This document shows, one piece after another, positions 52,244 through 62,500 of a stretch of 64,000 nt of DNA; within the stretch, counting starts at the first letter, position 1, and each line of letters begins with the position of its first letter. Origin of the DNA: Parapedobacter tibetensis. GTDB lineage: Bacteria > Bacteroidota > Bacteroidia > Sphingobacteriales > Sphingobacteriaceae. The notes under the pieces were generated by a model. It saw only the letters and a list, made by a program, of their open reading frames with translations, searched no databases and was not told where the DNA came from. The position numbers and the translations under genes were made by a program. The stretch is from contig NZ_JAMKQJ010000018.1 in NCBI RefSeq assembly GCF_024643205.1, positions 1-64,000 on the forward strand, given 5' to 3'.

Positions 52244-53539
52244 ATGAGTTTGATCATCGACGTACATGCGCGCCAAGTGTTGGATTCGCGCGGTAATCCT
52301 ACCATCGAGGTAGACGTAACAACAGAAAACGGTTTTGTAGGCCGTGCGGCCGTTCCTTCGGGGGCTTCAACAGGGATACATGAAGCGGTTGAATTGCGGG
52401 ATGGTGATAAGTCCAAATACCTTGGGAAAGGCGTTTTAAAGGCTGTAGAGAACGTAAACATCAAAATTGCGGATGCGTTGCAAGGGATAGATGTTTTCGA
52501 GCAAAATGCGATAGACCGGGTAATGATTGAGCTTGACGGTTCGGAGAATAAAGGCAATTTGGGGGCAAATGCAATTCTGGGTGTTTCATTGGCCGTTTCG
52601 AAAGCGGCAGCGCAAGAAAGTCGCCAACCTTTGTATCGCTACATCGGCGGTGTCAATGCCAATACACTTCCCATCCCGATGATGAATATCATTAACGGCG
52701 GTTCCCACTCTGATGCACCCATCGCTTTCCAAGAATTTATGATCATGCCCGTGGGTGCACCTTCATTTTCGGAGGCTTTGCGCTGGGGGGCAGAAGTGTT
52801 CCATACCCTGAAGAAAACCCTGCACGACCGTGGCCTATCTACCGCCGTGGGCGATGAAGGAGGCTTTGCGCCGTCGTTCGATGGCACGGAAGATGCGATC
52901 GAGACGATTTTGAAAGCCATCGAAACCGCAGGATACAAAGCGGGAGACGATATTTACCTGGCGCTGGATTGCGCAGCATCCGAATTCTACAAAGACGGCA
53001 AATACGATTATACCAAATTCGAAGGTGACAAAGGCGCCATCCGCACCAGTGATGAGCAAGCGGCTTATTTGGCTGAATTGAGTTCGAAATATCCCATCAT
53101 CTCCATCGAAGATGGTATGCATGAAGACGATTGGGACGGTTGGAAAGTGTTGACGGAAAAAATCGGCGCAAACGTACAGCTAGTAGGGGACGACTTGTTC
53201 GTAACCAATACCAAACGCTTGCAACAAGGGATTGATACCGATACGGCAAACTCCATCCTGGTGAAAGTGAACCAAATCGGTTCCCTGACGGAAACCATCA
53301 ATGCCGTATCCTTGGCACAGACCAACGGATATACTTCCGTGATGAGCCACCGCAGCGGCGAGACGGAGGATTACACCATCGCGGATTTGGCTGTGGCGCT
53401 TAATTGCGGGCAGATCAAAACTGGATCTGCATCGCGTTCCGATCGGATTGCCAAGTACAACCAGTTGCTCCGTATCGAAGAGGAATTAGGGAGCAATGCG
53501 AAGTTCTTGGGTAAGGATTTTAAGTTTGCCAAGAAATAA
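52244..53539 (+). CDS. eno: enolase
   Basis: Interconverts 2-phosphoglycerate and phosphoenolpyruvate in glycolysis. The 431-residue length is normal. Landmarks: ARQVLDSRGNPTIEVDV, SGASTGIHEAVELRDGD, VGDEGGFAPSF, the metal-ligand segment ISIEDGMHEDDWDGW, VKVNQIGSLTETI and SHRSGETED near the C-terminus. It is transcribed from its own promoter and ends at a G/C-run hairpin shared with the convergent GH43 gene. Confidence 0.97.
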   Translation: MSLIIDVHARQVLDSRGNPTIEVDVTTENGFVGRAAVPSGASTGIHEAVELRDGDKSKYLGKGVLKAVENVNIKIADALQGIDVFEQNAIDRVMIELDGSENKGNLGANAILGVSLAVSKAAAQESRQPLYRYIGGVNANTLPIPMMNIINGGSHSDAPIAFQEFMIMPVGAPSFSEALRWGAEVFHTLKKTLHDRGLSTAVGDEGGFAPSFDGTEDAIETILKAIETAGYKAGDDIYLALDCAASEFYKDGKYDYTKFEGDKGAIRTSDEQAAYLAELSSKYPIISIEDGMHEDDWDGWKVLTEKIGANVQLVGDDLFVTNTKRLQQGIDTDTANSILVKVNQIGSLTETINAVSLAQTNGYTSVMSHRSGETEDYTIADLAVALNCGQIKTGSASRSDRIAKYNQLLRIEEELGSNAKFLGKDFKFAKK

Positions 53540-53577
53540 AATTTACGGGGGGGGGGGCAATCCCCCCATAAATTTTG
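53539..53577. terminator. bidirectional terminator with an 11-G run
   Basis: AAAATTTA, a run of 11 G (53547-53557), CAAT, CCCCCC (53562-53567) and ATAAATTTT form a strong symmetric hairpin between the convergent eno and GH43 genes. Confidence 0.85.
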
Positions 53578-55080
53578 TCAATCCCCAAACCCGTAAGCGC
53601 TTACTTCCGCTAGACCAGGTTGTGGCTGCGTGTCATGGCCGGATACCGGCTCCAACTTGAAATAACGGAATTGCTTTTGTTGCTGCAAATCCACATATTG
53701 CCGCAAACGATTAATGTTATTCAATTCGAACACACCTAAACTTTCCCATGTTTCATTATCATTGCCCACAAAAATTTCCAGCTCCTTCACTTTACGGTCG
53801 CCATTTTTCTGGGAAACAATAAAGCCATCGACTTTCCTTACTTCACCCATATCTACTGTAATCCAATGATCGGGATAATTTGTCGGGTCTGAAGAATAGC
53901 GGGTAATCCAATACGTGGTTAAATCATTATCGATCAAGCGGATAGCCAGGCGACTATTGTTGATTTCCTCCGAGCTGAATCCGGCGATCGACCAATCGTC
54001 CTTCGGATAGATCAGCCGGATGGTTTCGCCGGACGGCCGCTTTTGTGCGGTTTCGATGGGTACAGGCTCCCCGAAATTGGGTGTTCCATCGGTATTCCAT
54101 GTAAACCGCTGGATACGGGGGTTGCGGCTGCCACCACCTGGGTTGGTGCGCGCATGGTAAATGATCCAGTCTTCCGTGCCGTCCGGCGATTTGAAGAATC
54201 CGTTATGCCCTGGTCCGTAGGCATTGCTCTCCGCTTTCATTGAAAAAACGGGTTCCGGCTTTTTTGTCCAATCGGCCGGACTCATGGGATCTCCATCTTC
54301 CTGAAGTGTCAACAAACCGAGGCAATAGCCATCCACCCAATAACCGCTACCTGAATAAACCACAAATACGCTCCCTTGAGGATTAATCAGTACCTGTGGG
54401 CCTTCGTTAATCGGATTCCCGTTTTTTTCCCAATCGTAGGTGGGCGAAGCGATGATCACTTTTTCACTGGAGATGGTCCACGGATTGCTCATTTCCGCAA
54501 TATAGATATGCTGTGGCGGCGCTCCCGCATTGCCCCCCGACCACAACATGTACAATTGCCCATTGTGCCGAAATACCGTACCGTCGATTGCCCATTGGTC
54601 TGATGCGTCGGCTACTTTTCCCTTCAGCTCCCAATTACCTTCCACCGGGTTGGGCGAGGTATTCTCGACCACATACATGCGGTGGTTGGCGTTTTGCCCA
54701 TTGTCGGCAGCAAAATAAAAATACCATTTACCGTCAATCTCATGGAGTTCGGGTGCCCATAGATTCCTCGAATAGGGCATTCCAGTGGGCGGAATCCATA
54801 CCTCGTGCCTACGTGCCGAAGCGAGTTCTGATAAATTCTCGGTCTCCAAGATCACCAACCTACCACCGTGTGTATACGTGTAGTAATAGGTTCCGTTTTT
54901 CTGGGTCACCCATGGATCCGGGCCACCAGGCAAAATCGGGTTTGTAAATGTACTGTCTACAATAAGTCCTGACAGATCTTCCTGTGGTTCCGGATTATCC
55001 GTCCAGCCGGGCAATTTCTCGCATGCGCTCCACAGTATTGCACAACCGAGTGCACATACATTAAAAATCAATCGTTTCAT
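53578..55080 (-). CDS. GH43 glycoside hydrolase lipoprotein with C-terminal discoidin domain
   Basis: Surface or periplasmic glycosidase of 500 residues. It has a lipoprotein signal with Cys20 (LWSAC), a GH43 five-bladed propeller (about 45-345) with the catalytic base Asp55 in LPGGPDPWV, WAPELHEIDGKWYFYFA, the modulating Asp near 165 in WAIDGTVFRHNG and a probable acid Glu near 225 in INEGPQVLI, then an F5/8 type C (discoidin) carbohydrate-binding domain (about 360-500). GH43 enzymes mostly cut arabinose- or xylose-containing glycans, so arabinan or arabinoxylan is a reasonable but unproven target. It is the last gene of the locus. Confidence 0.9.
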   Translation of the reverse strand: MKRLIFNVCALGCAILWSACEKLPGWTDNPEPQEDLSGLIVDSTFTNPILPGGPDPWVTQKNGTYYYTYTHGGRLVILETENLSELASARRHEVWIPPTGMPYSRNLWAPELHEIDGKWYFYFAADNGQNANHRMYVVENTSPNPVEGNWELKGKVADASDQWAIDGTVFRHNGQLYMLWSGGNAGAPPQHIYIAEMSNPWTISSEKVIIASPTYDWEKNGNPINEGPQVLINPQGSVFVVYSGSGYWVDGYCLGLLTLQEDGDPMSPADWTKKPEPVFSMKAESNAYGPGHNGFFKSPDGTEDWIIYHARTNPGGGSRNPRIQRFTWNTDGTPNFGEPVPIETAQKRPSGETIRLIYPKDDWSIAGFSSEEINNSRLAIRLIDNDLTTYWITRYSSDPTNYPDHWITVDMGEVRKVDGFIVSQKNGDRKVKELEIFVGNDNETWESLGVFELNNINRLRQYVDLQQQKQFRYFKLEPVSGHDTQPQPGLAEVSAYGFGD

Positions 55081-55146
55081 AGCATATTTGTTTTTAAAGG
55101 TTTGACAGATGATGTACTTGTGCTGAATGGAATACTATTCCAACTT

Positions 55147-56298
55147 TCAATAATAATATGTGCCCGCTTCCGCTAGACCGGGCTGCTGTTGAGCGTCATG
55201 ACCTGAAACGGGCACCAGCTTGAAGTATCTGAACGACTTCCGTTGTGGCAAGTCTATATGTTGGTTTTCGCGGTCGATATTGGCCAAGCTAAACAAACCT
55301 AAGTTTTCCCACGACTCGTTATCATCGCTGATGTGTACTTCCAATTCCCGGATCTTACGGTCGCCGTTTTTCTGGGCAAAGAAAAAGCCGTCCACGTCCA
55401 GTACTTCATCCATATCTACGGTGAGCCAATGGTCGGGATAAGTCGGGATCGGGCCGCTATCTCCGGACCAGTTAGCAATCCAGAAGGTCCCTGCATCGCC
55501 ATCGAGGACTTTCTCCGCCAGCCGACCACCCCTTGTCTCCTCGGAACTGAAACCTGCGATTGACCATGTTTCTCTAGGGTGAGTTGTTCGCTCAGTGACG
55601 ATATAGTCCACTGGATCGATGGTTTGATTGGCCGCATAAAATGTGTCTATTGCCAATGAAGTTGGTTTATAGCGCGTGCGAAAGTTAAACTGGGTCTCCG
55701 CTTTAAACTGCGGAAGTAAGGTTTGGTTGAGCGCGGGGCCGGTAACGACGTGCGCGGAGTCTCCTGCACCTGTCTGGTAAGAAACAACGGTACCCAACAA
55801 GGTCGAATCAGCTGATTCCGGAAACCAATTAATGATAAGGTCTTCCCCATCTTTTCTCACGTTATCGATAATCCGATTGTTGAGGTTGTCGCTGTAGCTT
55901 TGGCCATACACCCGGCCAAATATCTCGGAACGCATGGATTGGTTTCCCTGATTATCAAAGGTACGGACCTCAAACGTATAGATGCCCTCGGCAATTTCTG
56001 GAATGACCACCTCCTTGTAACCGGCAATCTCATTTGGAGCAATGTCTGTCTCAAAAACACCCTCCGCCCCCCAGGTGACACGCATTTTCGCGATCCGAGA
56101 ATCCGTGCTGATGAGGGATCGAATAGCCGCTCGGTTATTGCCAGGCTTGAACAGCAACGAATCTACCCGGCCGGGGTAAACTTTTTCGGCGTTTTCCAGG
56201 TAATCTCGGTAGTGATAGTCAATCGGAGTACATTGCGCGAGCAACAGGGCCATGGTGAGCAGCACCCCTGCTTGTATATTTATCCTTCTCAATTTCAT
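55147..56298 (-). CDS. DUF4998 lipoprotein with C-terminal discoidin domain
   Basis: A 383-residue surface lipoprotein (Cys23, LAQCTP). Residues 24-200 match the DUF4998 family seen in polysaccharide utilization loci (YHYRDYLENAEKVYPGRVD, then IAGYKEVVIPEIAEGIYTFE). Residues about 245-383 form a discoidin domain nearly identical in pattern to that of the GH43 neighbour: WSIAGFSSEE, YPDHWLTVDM, QKNGDRKIRELEVH, FRYFKLVPVSGHDAQ. It probably binds the same glycan as the enzyme. It starts 51 bp downstream of the DUF4959 gene. Confidence 0.85.
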   Translation of the reverse strand: MKLRRINIQAGVLLTMALLLAQCTPIDYHYRDYLENAEKVYPGRVDSLLFKPGNNRAAIRSLISTDSRIAKMRVTWGAEGVFETDIAPNEIAGYKEVVIPEIAEGIYTFEVRTFDNQGNQSMRSEIFGRVYGQSYSDNLNNRIIDNVRKDGEDLIINWFPESADSTLLGTVVSYQTGAGDSAHVVTGPALNQTLLPQFKAETQFNFRTRYKPTSLAIDTFYAANQTIDPVDYIVTERTTHPRETWSIAGFSSEETRGGRLAEKVLDGDAGTFWIANWSGDSGPIPTYPDHWLTVDMDEVLDVDGFFFAQKNGDRKIRELEVHISDDNESWENLGLFSLANIDRENQHIDLPQRKSFRYFKLVPVSGHDAQQQPGLAEAGTYYY

Positions 56299-56349
56299 GT
56301 TGTATATAGATTTAAAGATCGTAGTAAAAACTAACCTAGCTGTATTAGG

Positions 56350-57552
56350 CTATTCCGCCCGGCCAAAAAAAGTGAGTTCGCCCATAGATACATCCGAATT
56401 GCCACCCCAGGTATCTGTTGTTTTCCATCGCCAATAACGGTAGGCTTCTTCCTGGTATTCTACTTCAAATTCTTCCCCGGCACGCGCATAGTTGAAATCA
56501 TCGGTTGTTTGCTCGCCCAGCGGCAATCCGGAAGGTTTTATCGACGTGTAGGTTCCCACCTGTGTCCAGGATTCCCAGCTGCCGTCTGGATTGGGTGCAT
56601 TCGAACCCCACAATTCAAAAACTTTAGGGTGATTGAATTGATATTCGTGGTTTAACCGGGAATACATCAGGAAGCGGCTCAGATTTGCAGCTACACCCAT
56701 ATCGAAGGTGAAATGCTGAGGTATCCCAGTGCCTGGAGCTGTGTGGAAAATGGTGCTGGATACCCAATCGGCACCATCCCAAAGTACTTGCGTAGAATAG
56801 AAATTGGAGTGCTTGACGTGGGTATCTGTAGGCAAATTGTACTGTCTGAATAGCGACTTGTCCATCATTATTTCGAAAACGGGGACAAAAGGCCGGATTA
56901 AGGTGTCCGATCGGTTGTTCCAACGGTCTGTTACAAAAATGCCGAATTCCCGTTCAACCGCAGGAAAGCCCCGTATACTGAACCCTCCAGAGGAAAGCTT
57001 GGTGTAAAAGTCCCGCGCCGTTTCCCATTCACCCAGGTCATTTTTTGCCAGCACATGGATAACGAGCGGAGCTTCTGCCATATTTTCGAAACGGACTTGG
57101 ATGCCACCAAAGGTGGCGTTTAGATTACCCTCCCCGGCCAGTGTTTCGAGTGTTTGCAGGTAGGGCGGTGTCAACGCCGTAATCGTGATGCTTTTGGCAG
57201 CCGATTCGACTTCACCGACACCTACTGCGATGAGGTCGACTTGATAATCGCCAGCTGCAGCAAATCCGTCTACGGTAATCGAATTTTTGTAAATGGAAGA
57301 TTTACTCTCACGGACACGACCATCAGCCATCGTATAAACCGCTTTGATGTATCGGAGGTCGCTACTGGCCGGCAGTTCATAGCTAATGATGGCACCACCA
57401 GCGATGCTCTCTGCTTCATACGTAGTAATGGGATTAGGCGTTTCTCCTTGCCGAGAAGGGGCAGGCTCTAGACCCTCTGCGCAACTAAACAGGAGGAGGC
57501 AAATCCAGCCCCAACTGATCAGGCGTGTTGTATAGTTTGATAACGTGTGCAT
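56350..57552 (-). CDS. DUF4959/DUF5126/DUF5000 lipoprotein
   Basis: A 400-residue surface lipoprotein (Cys24, LLFSCAEG). Three beta-rich parts can be seen: a DUF4959-type domain (about 38-130, GGAIISYELPASSDLRYIKA), a DUF5126-type domain (about 130-230, DRWNNRSDTLIRPF) and a DUF5000 discoidin-like C-terminal domain (about 240-400, FDMGVAANLSRFLMYSR and YRYWRWKTTDTWGG). This set is typical of the gene just after susD in many Bacteroidota loci and is thought to bind glycan at the cell surface. Confidence 0.85.
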   Translation of the reverse strand: MHTLSNYTTRLISWGWICLLLFSCAEGLEPAPSRQGETPNPITTYEAESIAGGAIISYELPASSDLRYIKAVYTMADGRVRESKSSIYKNSITVDGFAAAGDYQVDLIAVGVGEVESAAKSITITALTPPYLQTLETLAGEGNLNATFGGIQVRFENMAEAPLVIHVLAKNDLGEWETARDFYTKLSSGGFSIRGFPAVEREFGIFVTDRWNNRSDTLIRPFVPVFEIMMDKSLFRQYNLPTDTHVKHSNFYSTQVLWDGADWVSSTIFHTAPGTGIPQHFTFDMGVAANLSRFLMYSRLNHEYQFNHPKVFELWGSNAPNPDGSWESWTQVGTYTSIKPSGLPLGEQTTDDFNYARAGEEFEVEYQEEAYRYWRWKTTDTWGGNSDVSMGELTFFGRAE

Positions 57553-57591
57553 ATCGATAATGTATGTTTTAAGTGATAATTATGTTTTTCT

Positions 57592-59529
57592 CTACCATAA
57601 TGGAGATTGTAACAGCTTATCATTTCTCCGCAATTCATTGATACTGATCGGCCAGAAATAGTCCCGTTGTGTAAATGTCCGATTGTACATGACGACACGG
57701 CGGTAGTAAGTTTGTGGCGAATTTTGACGGTAATCCCAACCGAAGATAGGTGTATTTAACTCGTCTTGCGCTGTTTTCCATCGCCTTAGATCCCAAAAAC
57801 GTTGGGATTCAAACGCCAACTCAATGGCACGTTCTTGGTGGATAATTTGTCGTAAACCTTCTTTGGTATTGGGTTTATTGGGATTTCTAGCGTGCTCGTT
57901 CCACGATTCTACCACTCCATCTAGTCCGCTTCGTTCTCGGATCAAATCCAGGTAATCAAAGACCTCATCACCGGGCCCGTTAATTTCGTTGAGGGCTTCC
58001 GCATAGAGGAGGTACAAATTGCCCAAGCGCATCATGGTGAACGGATAAGCATAGTTGGTAAATACGTTGTTTTCACCAATCACATTAAAGTAGCTCACCA
58101 ATTTCTTGGGGGTATAGCCCGTACCGGAATATCGGGTAGGGGAATTCGTCGCCGCAGCATTGCCGCCGGGTCTGGCATTAATGGAAAAAGCAAGTTTGTC
58201 ATCGGTATGGCTGCTCATGTAGTACCGTCCGCCATCAAAGGAAAGCGATCCGTAGAAGCGGTCTTCTCGGTCAAAATGTAGGCCCACCGTGGTATAACCT
58301 GGGATCAGATCGTATTCGTAAGGCGACGCACCTAAAGGCACCTCGCGCAAGTCGAAACGTTTCGCGTAATCCCAGTCGTAGTCTTCTTCTATCGGAACAC
58401 CGTTCTTGCTGTAAAATTTCATCGCCATGTTGAGCGTGGGTGCCATAAAACCGCCCAAAGACTGGTTTGTGATTCGTGCCGGGTCTGCACTTCGCGGCGT
58501 AAACGCCCAGCCTTGTTCTGGTTGGTGAGCCCTGCTTCTGTTGTTAACCCAGATGGACTCGGGGTTATTCTGCCGTTCGGTAACGGCCTGCCGCAGGCTC
58601 ATTTGATTGATGGTGCTTTGCTGTGGCTGGATGAGCATATTGGTAGGCGGAACCCATTTATACAGCGATCTGCCCGCCGCATGGGCTACCTCGATGGCTT
58701 CCCGACAGGCGTCAGCGGCTAACTGCCATTTTTCCACGCTGTGGGTGTCGTTGAACAAGGGTTGTCCCACGGCGTTTTGATAATTCGGGTAATCGGTATT
58801 GCCGTTGAATAAGGGGCTTGCCGCGGTCATCAGAATTTCCGCTTTCATGGCCTTGGCCACCAGCTGGGTAATTCGCCCATTGTCCTGTACAGGTGTCAAC
58901 ACATCCGGGAGGAGGGCAGGCATGGCTGCGTCAATCTTTCCGATGATATAGGCAAAGACATCGTCGATCGGTTGCCGCTCATAATGCACATTTTCGGGGT
59001 CTTCAAAGGTTGGAATGTTTGTGTCCACAATGGGGATAGGCCCATAAACGCGCAACAGGTAATAATGATAATAGGCTTTGAGAAATTCCACTTCGGCTGT
59101 CCACTGGTCTTTTTCCATTTGATCCATGTCCGGTACACTTTGAATATTCTCCAGGAAGATATTGCATTCGCGAATGCCCCGCCATAAGGGAGTTCCGCCC
59201 GCATTACCATCCCAATAATTAAGTAAAGGACTGTTGGAGTTTTGTCCGCCCATGGCAAGGTACCAATTGGGATAAGCAGATTGGGAGTAATTCGTGGTCG
59301 AGTTCAGCCAAAACTCATCCCCTCCCAATAAGGCCGGATTGCTGGTTAAACTGAAACCACCGGGAATCCAACTGTAGCAGGTGAATAAGAAGCGCTCCGC
59401 CATCGTTTTCATCGAAAAAGCCTGTTTGAGTTCCGCGACATTATCGGGTACGATATCCATGTATTTATTGCAGCTGCCGATGGATAACATGCCGAATAAA
59501 ACCACTATTTTTATAATCTTAGTTGCCAT
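57592..59529 (-). CDS. SusD/RagB-family glycan-binding lipoprotein
   Basis: Surface lipoprotein of 645 residues forming the lid of the SusCD glycan importer. The signal ends in SIGSCNKYMDIVP, with Cys20 as the lipidation site. The helical TPR-like scaffold and family motifs are visible: EFLKAYYHYYLLRVYGPIPI, AKAMKAEILMTAASPLF, RLGNLYLLYAEALNEI and the C-terminal ELAFESQRFWDLRRWKTAQ. It lies 33 bp after susC, as usual. The ligand is not evident. Confidence 0.95.
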   Translation of the reverse strand: MATKIIKIVVLFGMLSIGSCNKYMDIVPDNVAELKQAFSMKTMAERFLFTCYSWIPGGFSLTSNPALLGGDEFWLNSTTNYSQSAYPNWYLAMGGQNSNSPLLNYWDGNAGGTPLWRGIRECNIFLENIQSVPDMDQMEKDQWTAEVEFLKAYYHYYLLRVYGPIPIVDTNIPTFEDPENVHYERQPIDDVFAYIIGKIDAAMPALLPDVLTPVQDNGRITQLVAKAMKAEILMTAASPLFNGNTDYPNYQNAVGQPLFNDTHSVEKWQLAADACREAIEVAHAAGRSLYKWVPPTNMLIQPQQSTINQMSLRQAVTERQNNPESIWVNNRSRAHQPEQGWAFTPRSADPARITNQSLGGFMAPTLNMAMKFYSKNGVPIEEDYDWDYAKRFDLREVPLGASPYEYDLIPGYTTVGLHFDREDRFYGSLSFDGGRYYMSSHTDDKLAFSINARPGGNAAATNSPTRYSGTGYTPKKLVSYFNVIGENNVFTNYAYPFTMMRLGNLYLLYAEALNEINGPGDEVFDYLDLIRERSGLDGVVESWNEHARNPNKPNTKEGLRQIIHQERAIELAFESQRFWDLRRWKTAQDELNTPIFGWDYRQNSPQTYYRRVVMYNRTFTQRDYFWPISINELRRNDKLLQSPLW

Positions 59530-59562
59530 TTGAATAGTATTTATTATTGATTACCTTCTGCC

Positions 59563-62500
59563 TTATAAGGTCATTAATATACCGAGATTGAATACACGCT
59601 GCAAGGGATACCGCAATCCAGAGCCTCCCATCTCGGGATCCCACAAATCGAATGCGCTAATATTAAAGAGATTGTTGCCACTGGCGTATATCCGAAACCG
59701 GTCGATCTTGTATCTGCGTGTAAAGTCGGAATCTAGTGTATATGCGATCTCCGCTTGTTTTAGACGGAGAAAAGCCCCGTCGCGCATCCAATAGGTACTG
59801 GTTTGTGTATTGTTAGGAAGGGGATTCTGACTGAGGCGGGGCCATAAGGCGTAGATATTCCGATTGTCTTCAGACCAGTGGCTATCGGCCCAGGGTTGTA
59901 GCACCGCATTTGGCGCACCCATGCTGCCAAAGGGAGCGGACCCACTATTATTAGGATCATTGGGATCCCACGACAAAGGATTTATATGCATCGATGTGCG
60001 TGCCATCCCACTAAAGAAGAACGAGCAATCAAAGTTTTTGTAGCCGGTGGTCAGCCCAAATCCAAAATTGACCTGCGGTGTAGTAGGAAAGCCGATCGGC
60101 ACGATATCGTTTGAATTGATCACACCGTCGCCATTGACGTCGAGGTATTTGATATCGCCACCCATCACCATTTGTCCGAAAGACTGCTGCGGACTATTGA
60201 ATACCTCTTCGTCGTCAATAAACAAGCGCTCGGCAATGTATCCGCGGCGTTGATTCGCATCCAGTCCTATACGGCTCAGGTAGTCATGGTCGTAATTTGG
60301 TTCTTCATAGTAGAGGTATTTACCTCTGGCAAAAGTAAAGGTTCCCCTTCCCTGAAACCACAAATTTTGGTTGACACTCTGCATATAGGTTAACTCGGCG
60401 TCAAAGCCTTCACTTTGGTACTTTCCAAGGTTCGCAAGCACTTGTGCTGAGAGACCCATCGTGGAGGGTAGCGAAGCGCGCGGTTGTACGACGTTACTTC
60501 GTACCTGTCGAAAAATATCCCCTGTAAAACCGAACTTGCCGTTGAATAGACCTAAATCTATACCGAGATTGGTCTGTCTTGATATTTCCCAAGTGACATA
60601 AGGATTGGCATAACGATTTATGGAAACACCATTCCTGTCATACTGTTCATTTGGGGAAATCCCAAAAGTAAATCCACGACCACCGTTACTTAGGTTTACA
60701 TTGGAAAGGTAGAAAAAGCGCTCGTCATTGATATTGTCGTTCCCGACTAATCCATGGGTCAATCGGAGCCGTGCCGTGCTGAAAATATCACGAACAGGTT
60801 CCATAAAACGCTCATTATGTATGGTCCAGGCAATCCCAGCAGAAGGAAAGAAACCCCAACGGTAATTTTTTGCGAAAACCTCCGAACCATTGTAGCCAAA
60901 AGTGAACTGTGCGTGGTAGCGGTTGTCATACACATAGGTGAAGTTTCCGGAAAAACTGGCATTTCTGAACGGTAGGGTGGCGAGCAGAGAAGTCGTTCCG
61001 TCTCTCGGAAGGGTGATGCGGTTTCTGATCGTAGAAATCAGCATACCCGTTACGGAATGTTTATCCTGAAACGTACGAGAATAACTAAGCGCATTTTCCA
61101 TATAGAAAAGCGACTCTTGGCCTCTTCCGTCTTCACTATAATCTAAGTATTCAGTCCCGGTTAATGGATTAAGGGATAAGTAGGAATAGGAACCGGTATT
61201 GGGATCGACGGACCCCGGCATATAGTAAAACGGATTGTACTGCCTGCGGTACTCCATATAGGCGCTACGCGAAGCGTTAGCCAATCCCCGGTATTTCAGC
61301 CCTTCGACCCATTGGGACAGGTCTTGGTGGAGTTCAATCTGTACCTGCATATTGCTTTGCGACCACTCCGAATAGCCTCGTACGATTTGGGCATAAGGAT
61401 TAAGGTAGTTCGTACCACTTCCGTCATCGAAATTTCCAAAAAGTGGATGGCTAATGTACGATTGCTGTGGCCCGGGTTGGTATACGGGTTGGAACAACGC
61501 TGGGTTTGCACGCATGGCATTCCGGAAGGACGAACTCCCTCCCTCTGGGGGCCCGCTGTAATTCCTGAAATTGGCCACCGCACGCACCATTAACTGGGTG
61601 GACTTGGTAACGTTTACGTTGATGTTGCTGCGCAGGTTATAGACCTTAAAATCCACATTATTATTAAAATTATTGATTGGATTGACACGGATAAGCCCAT
61701 CATCCTGTGTGAGGTTGCCACTTACAAGATAGCTGGCTACCCGTCCGCCGCCTGAAATGCTCAGGTTATAATTCTGTGTACGGGTGTTGGGTTTGGTGAC
61801 TTCATCAAGCCAATTTACCGCAGGGTATTTAATGGGATCGGCACCTGCTGCCGTCATGGCAATTTTTTCTTCGCTGTAAAGTGTGAGGGCAAGTGGATCT
61901 CTCGTGAGGACGGCTTCATTGTGCATTTTCATAAAGGTTACGGGATCCGCAATCTCCGGCATACGCGTTGGCGTTGATAGGCGCTGCTCAGCCCGGAAAG
62001 TGATTTTTGGAGGCCCGTCTTTACCTAATTTGGTCGTAACCAATATCACCCCGTTCGCTCCGCGGGATCCATACACAGCGGCTGCCGTTGCATCCCTTAG
62101 GATAGAGAAGCTGGCGATATCATCGACCGGGATTCGTGCCAAGTCATCCGAAGAAACTTCCATATTATCAATCAAAATCAATGGTCTACTGTTAACGCCG
62201 AACGTACCTACTCCACGGATGAAAAAGTCAGCATTGTCCAAACCGGGCTCGCCGCTACGCTGAAAGGATATCACTCCAGCCACCCGTCCTTGTAGTGCTC
62301 CAGTGAGGTTGCTGCTGGGAATCCGAAGTTCTTCCGGATTAATCGAAGACACCGAGCCAATAAGGTCCGTTTTTCGCTGGCGTTGTCCAAAGGCAGTCAC
62401 AACCGTTTCTTCCATCAAATTCTCGGCTTCAACCATAACGATATCAATGACCTCTCTCCCCGAGGTGTTCACTTCCTGGGTTTCGAAACCAACCAAACTA

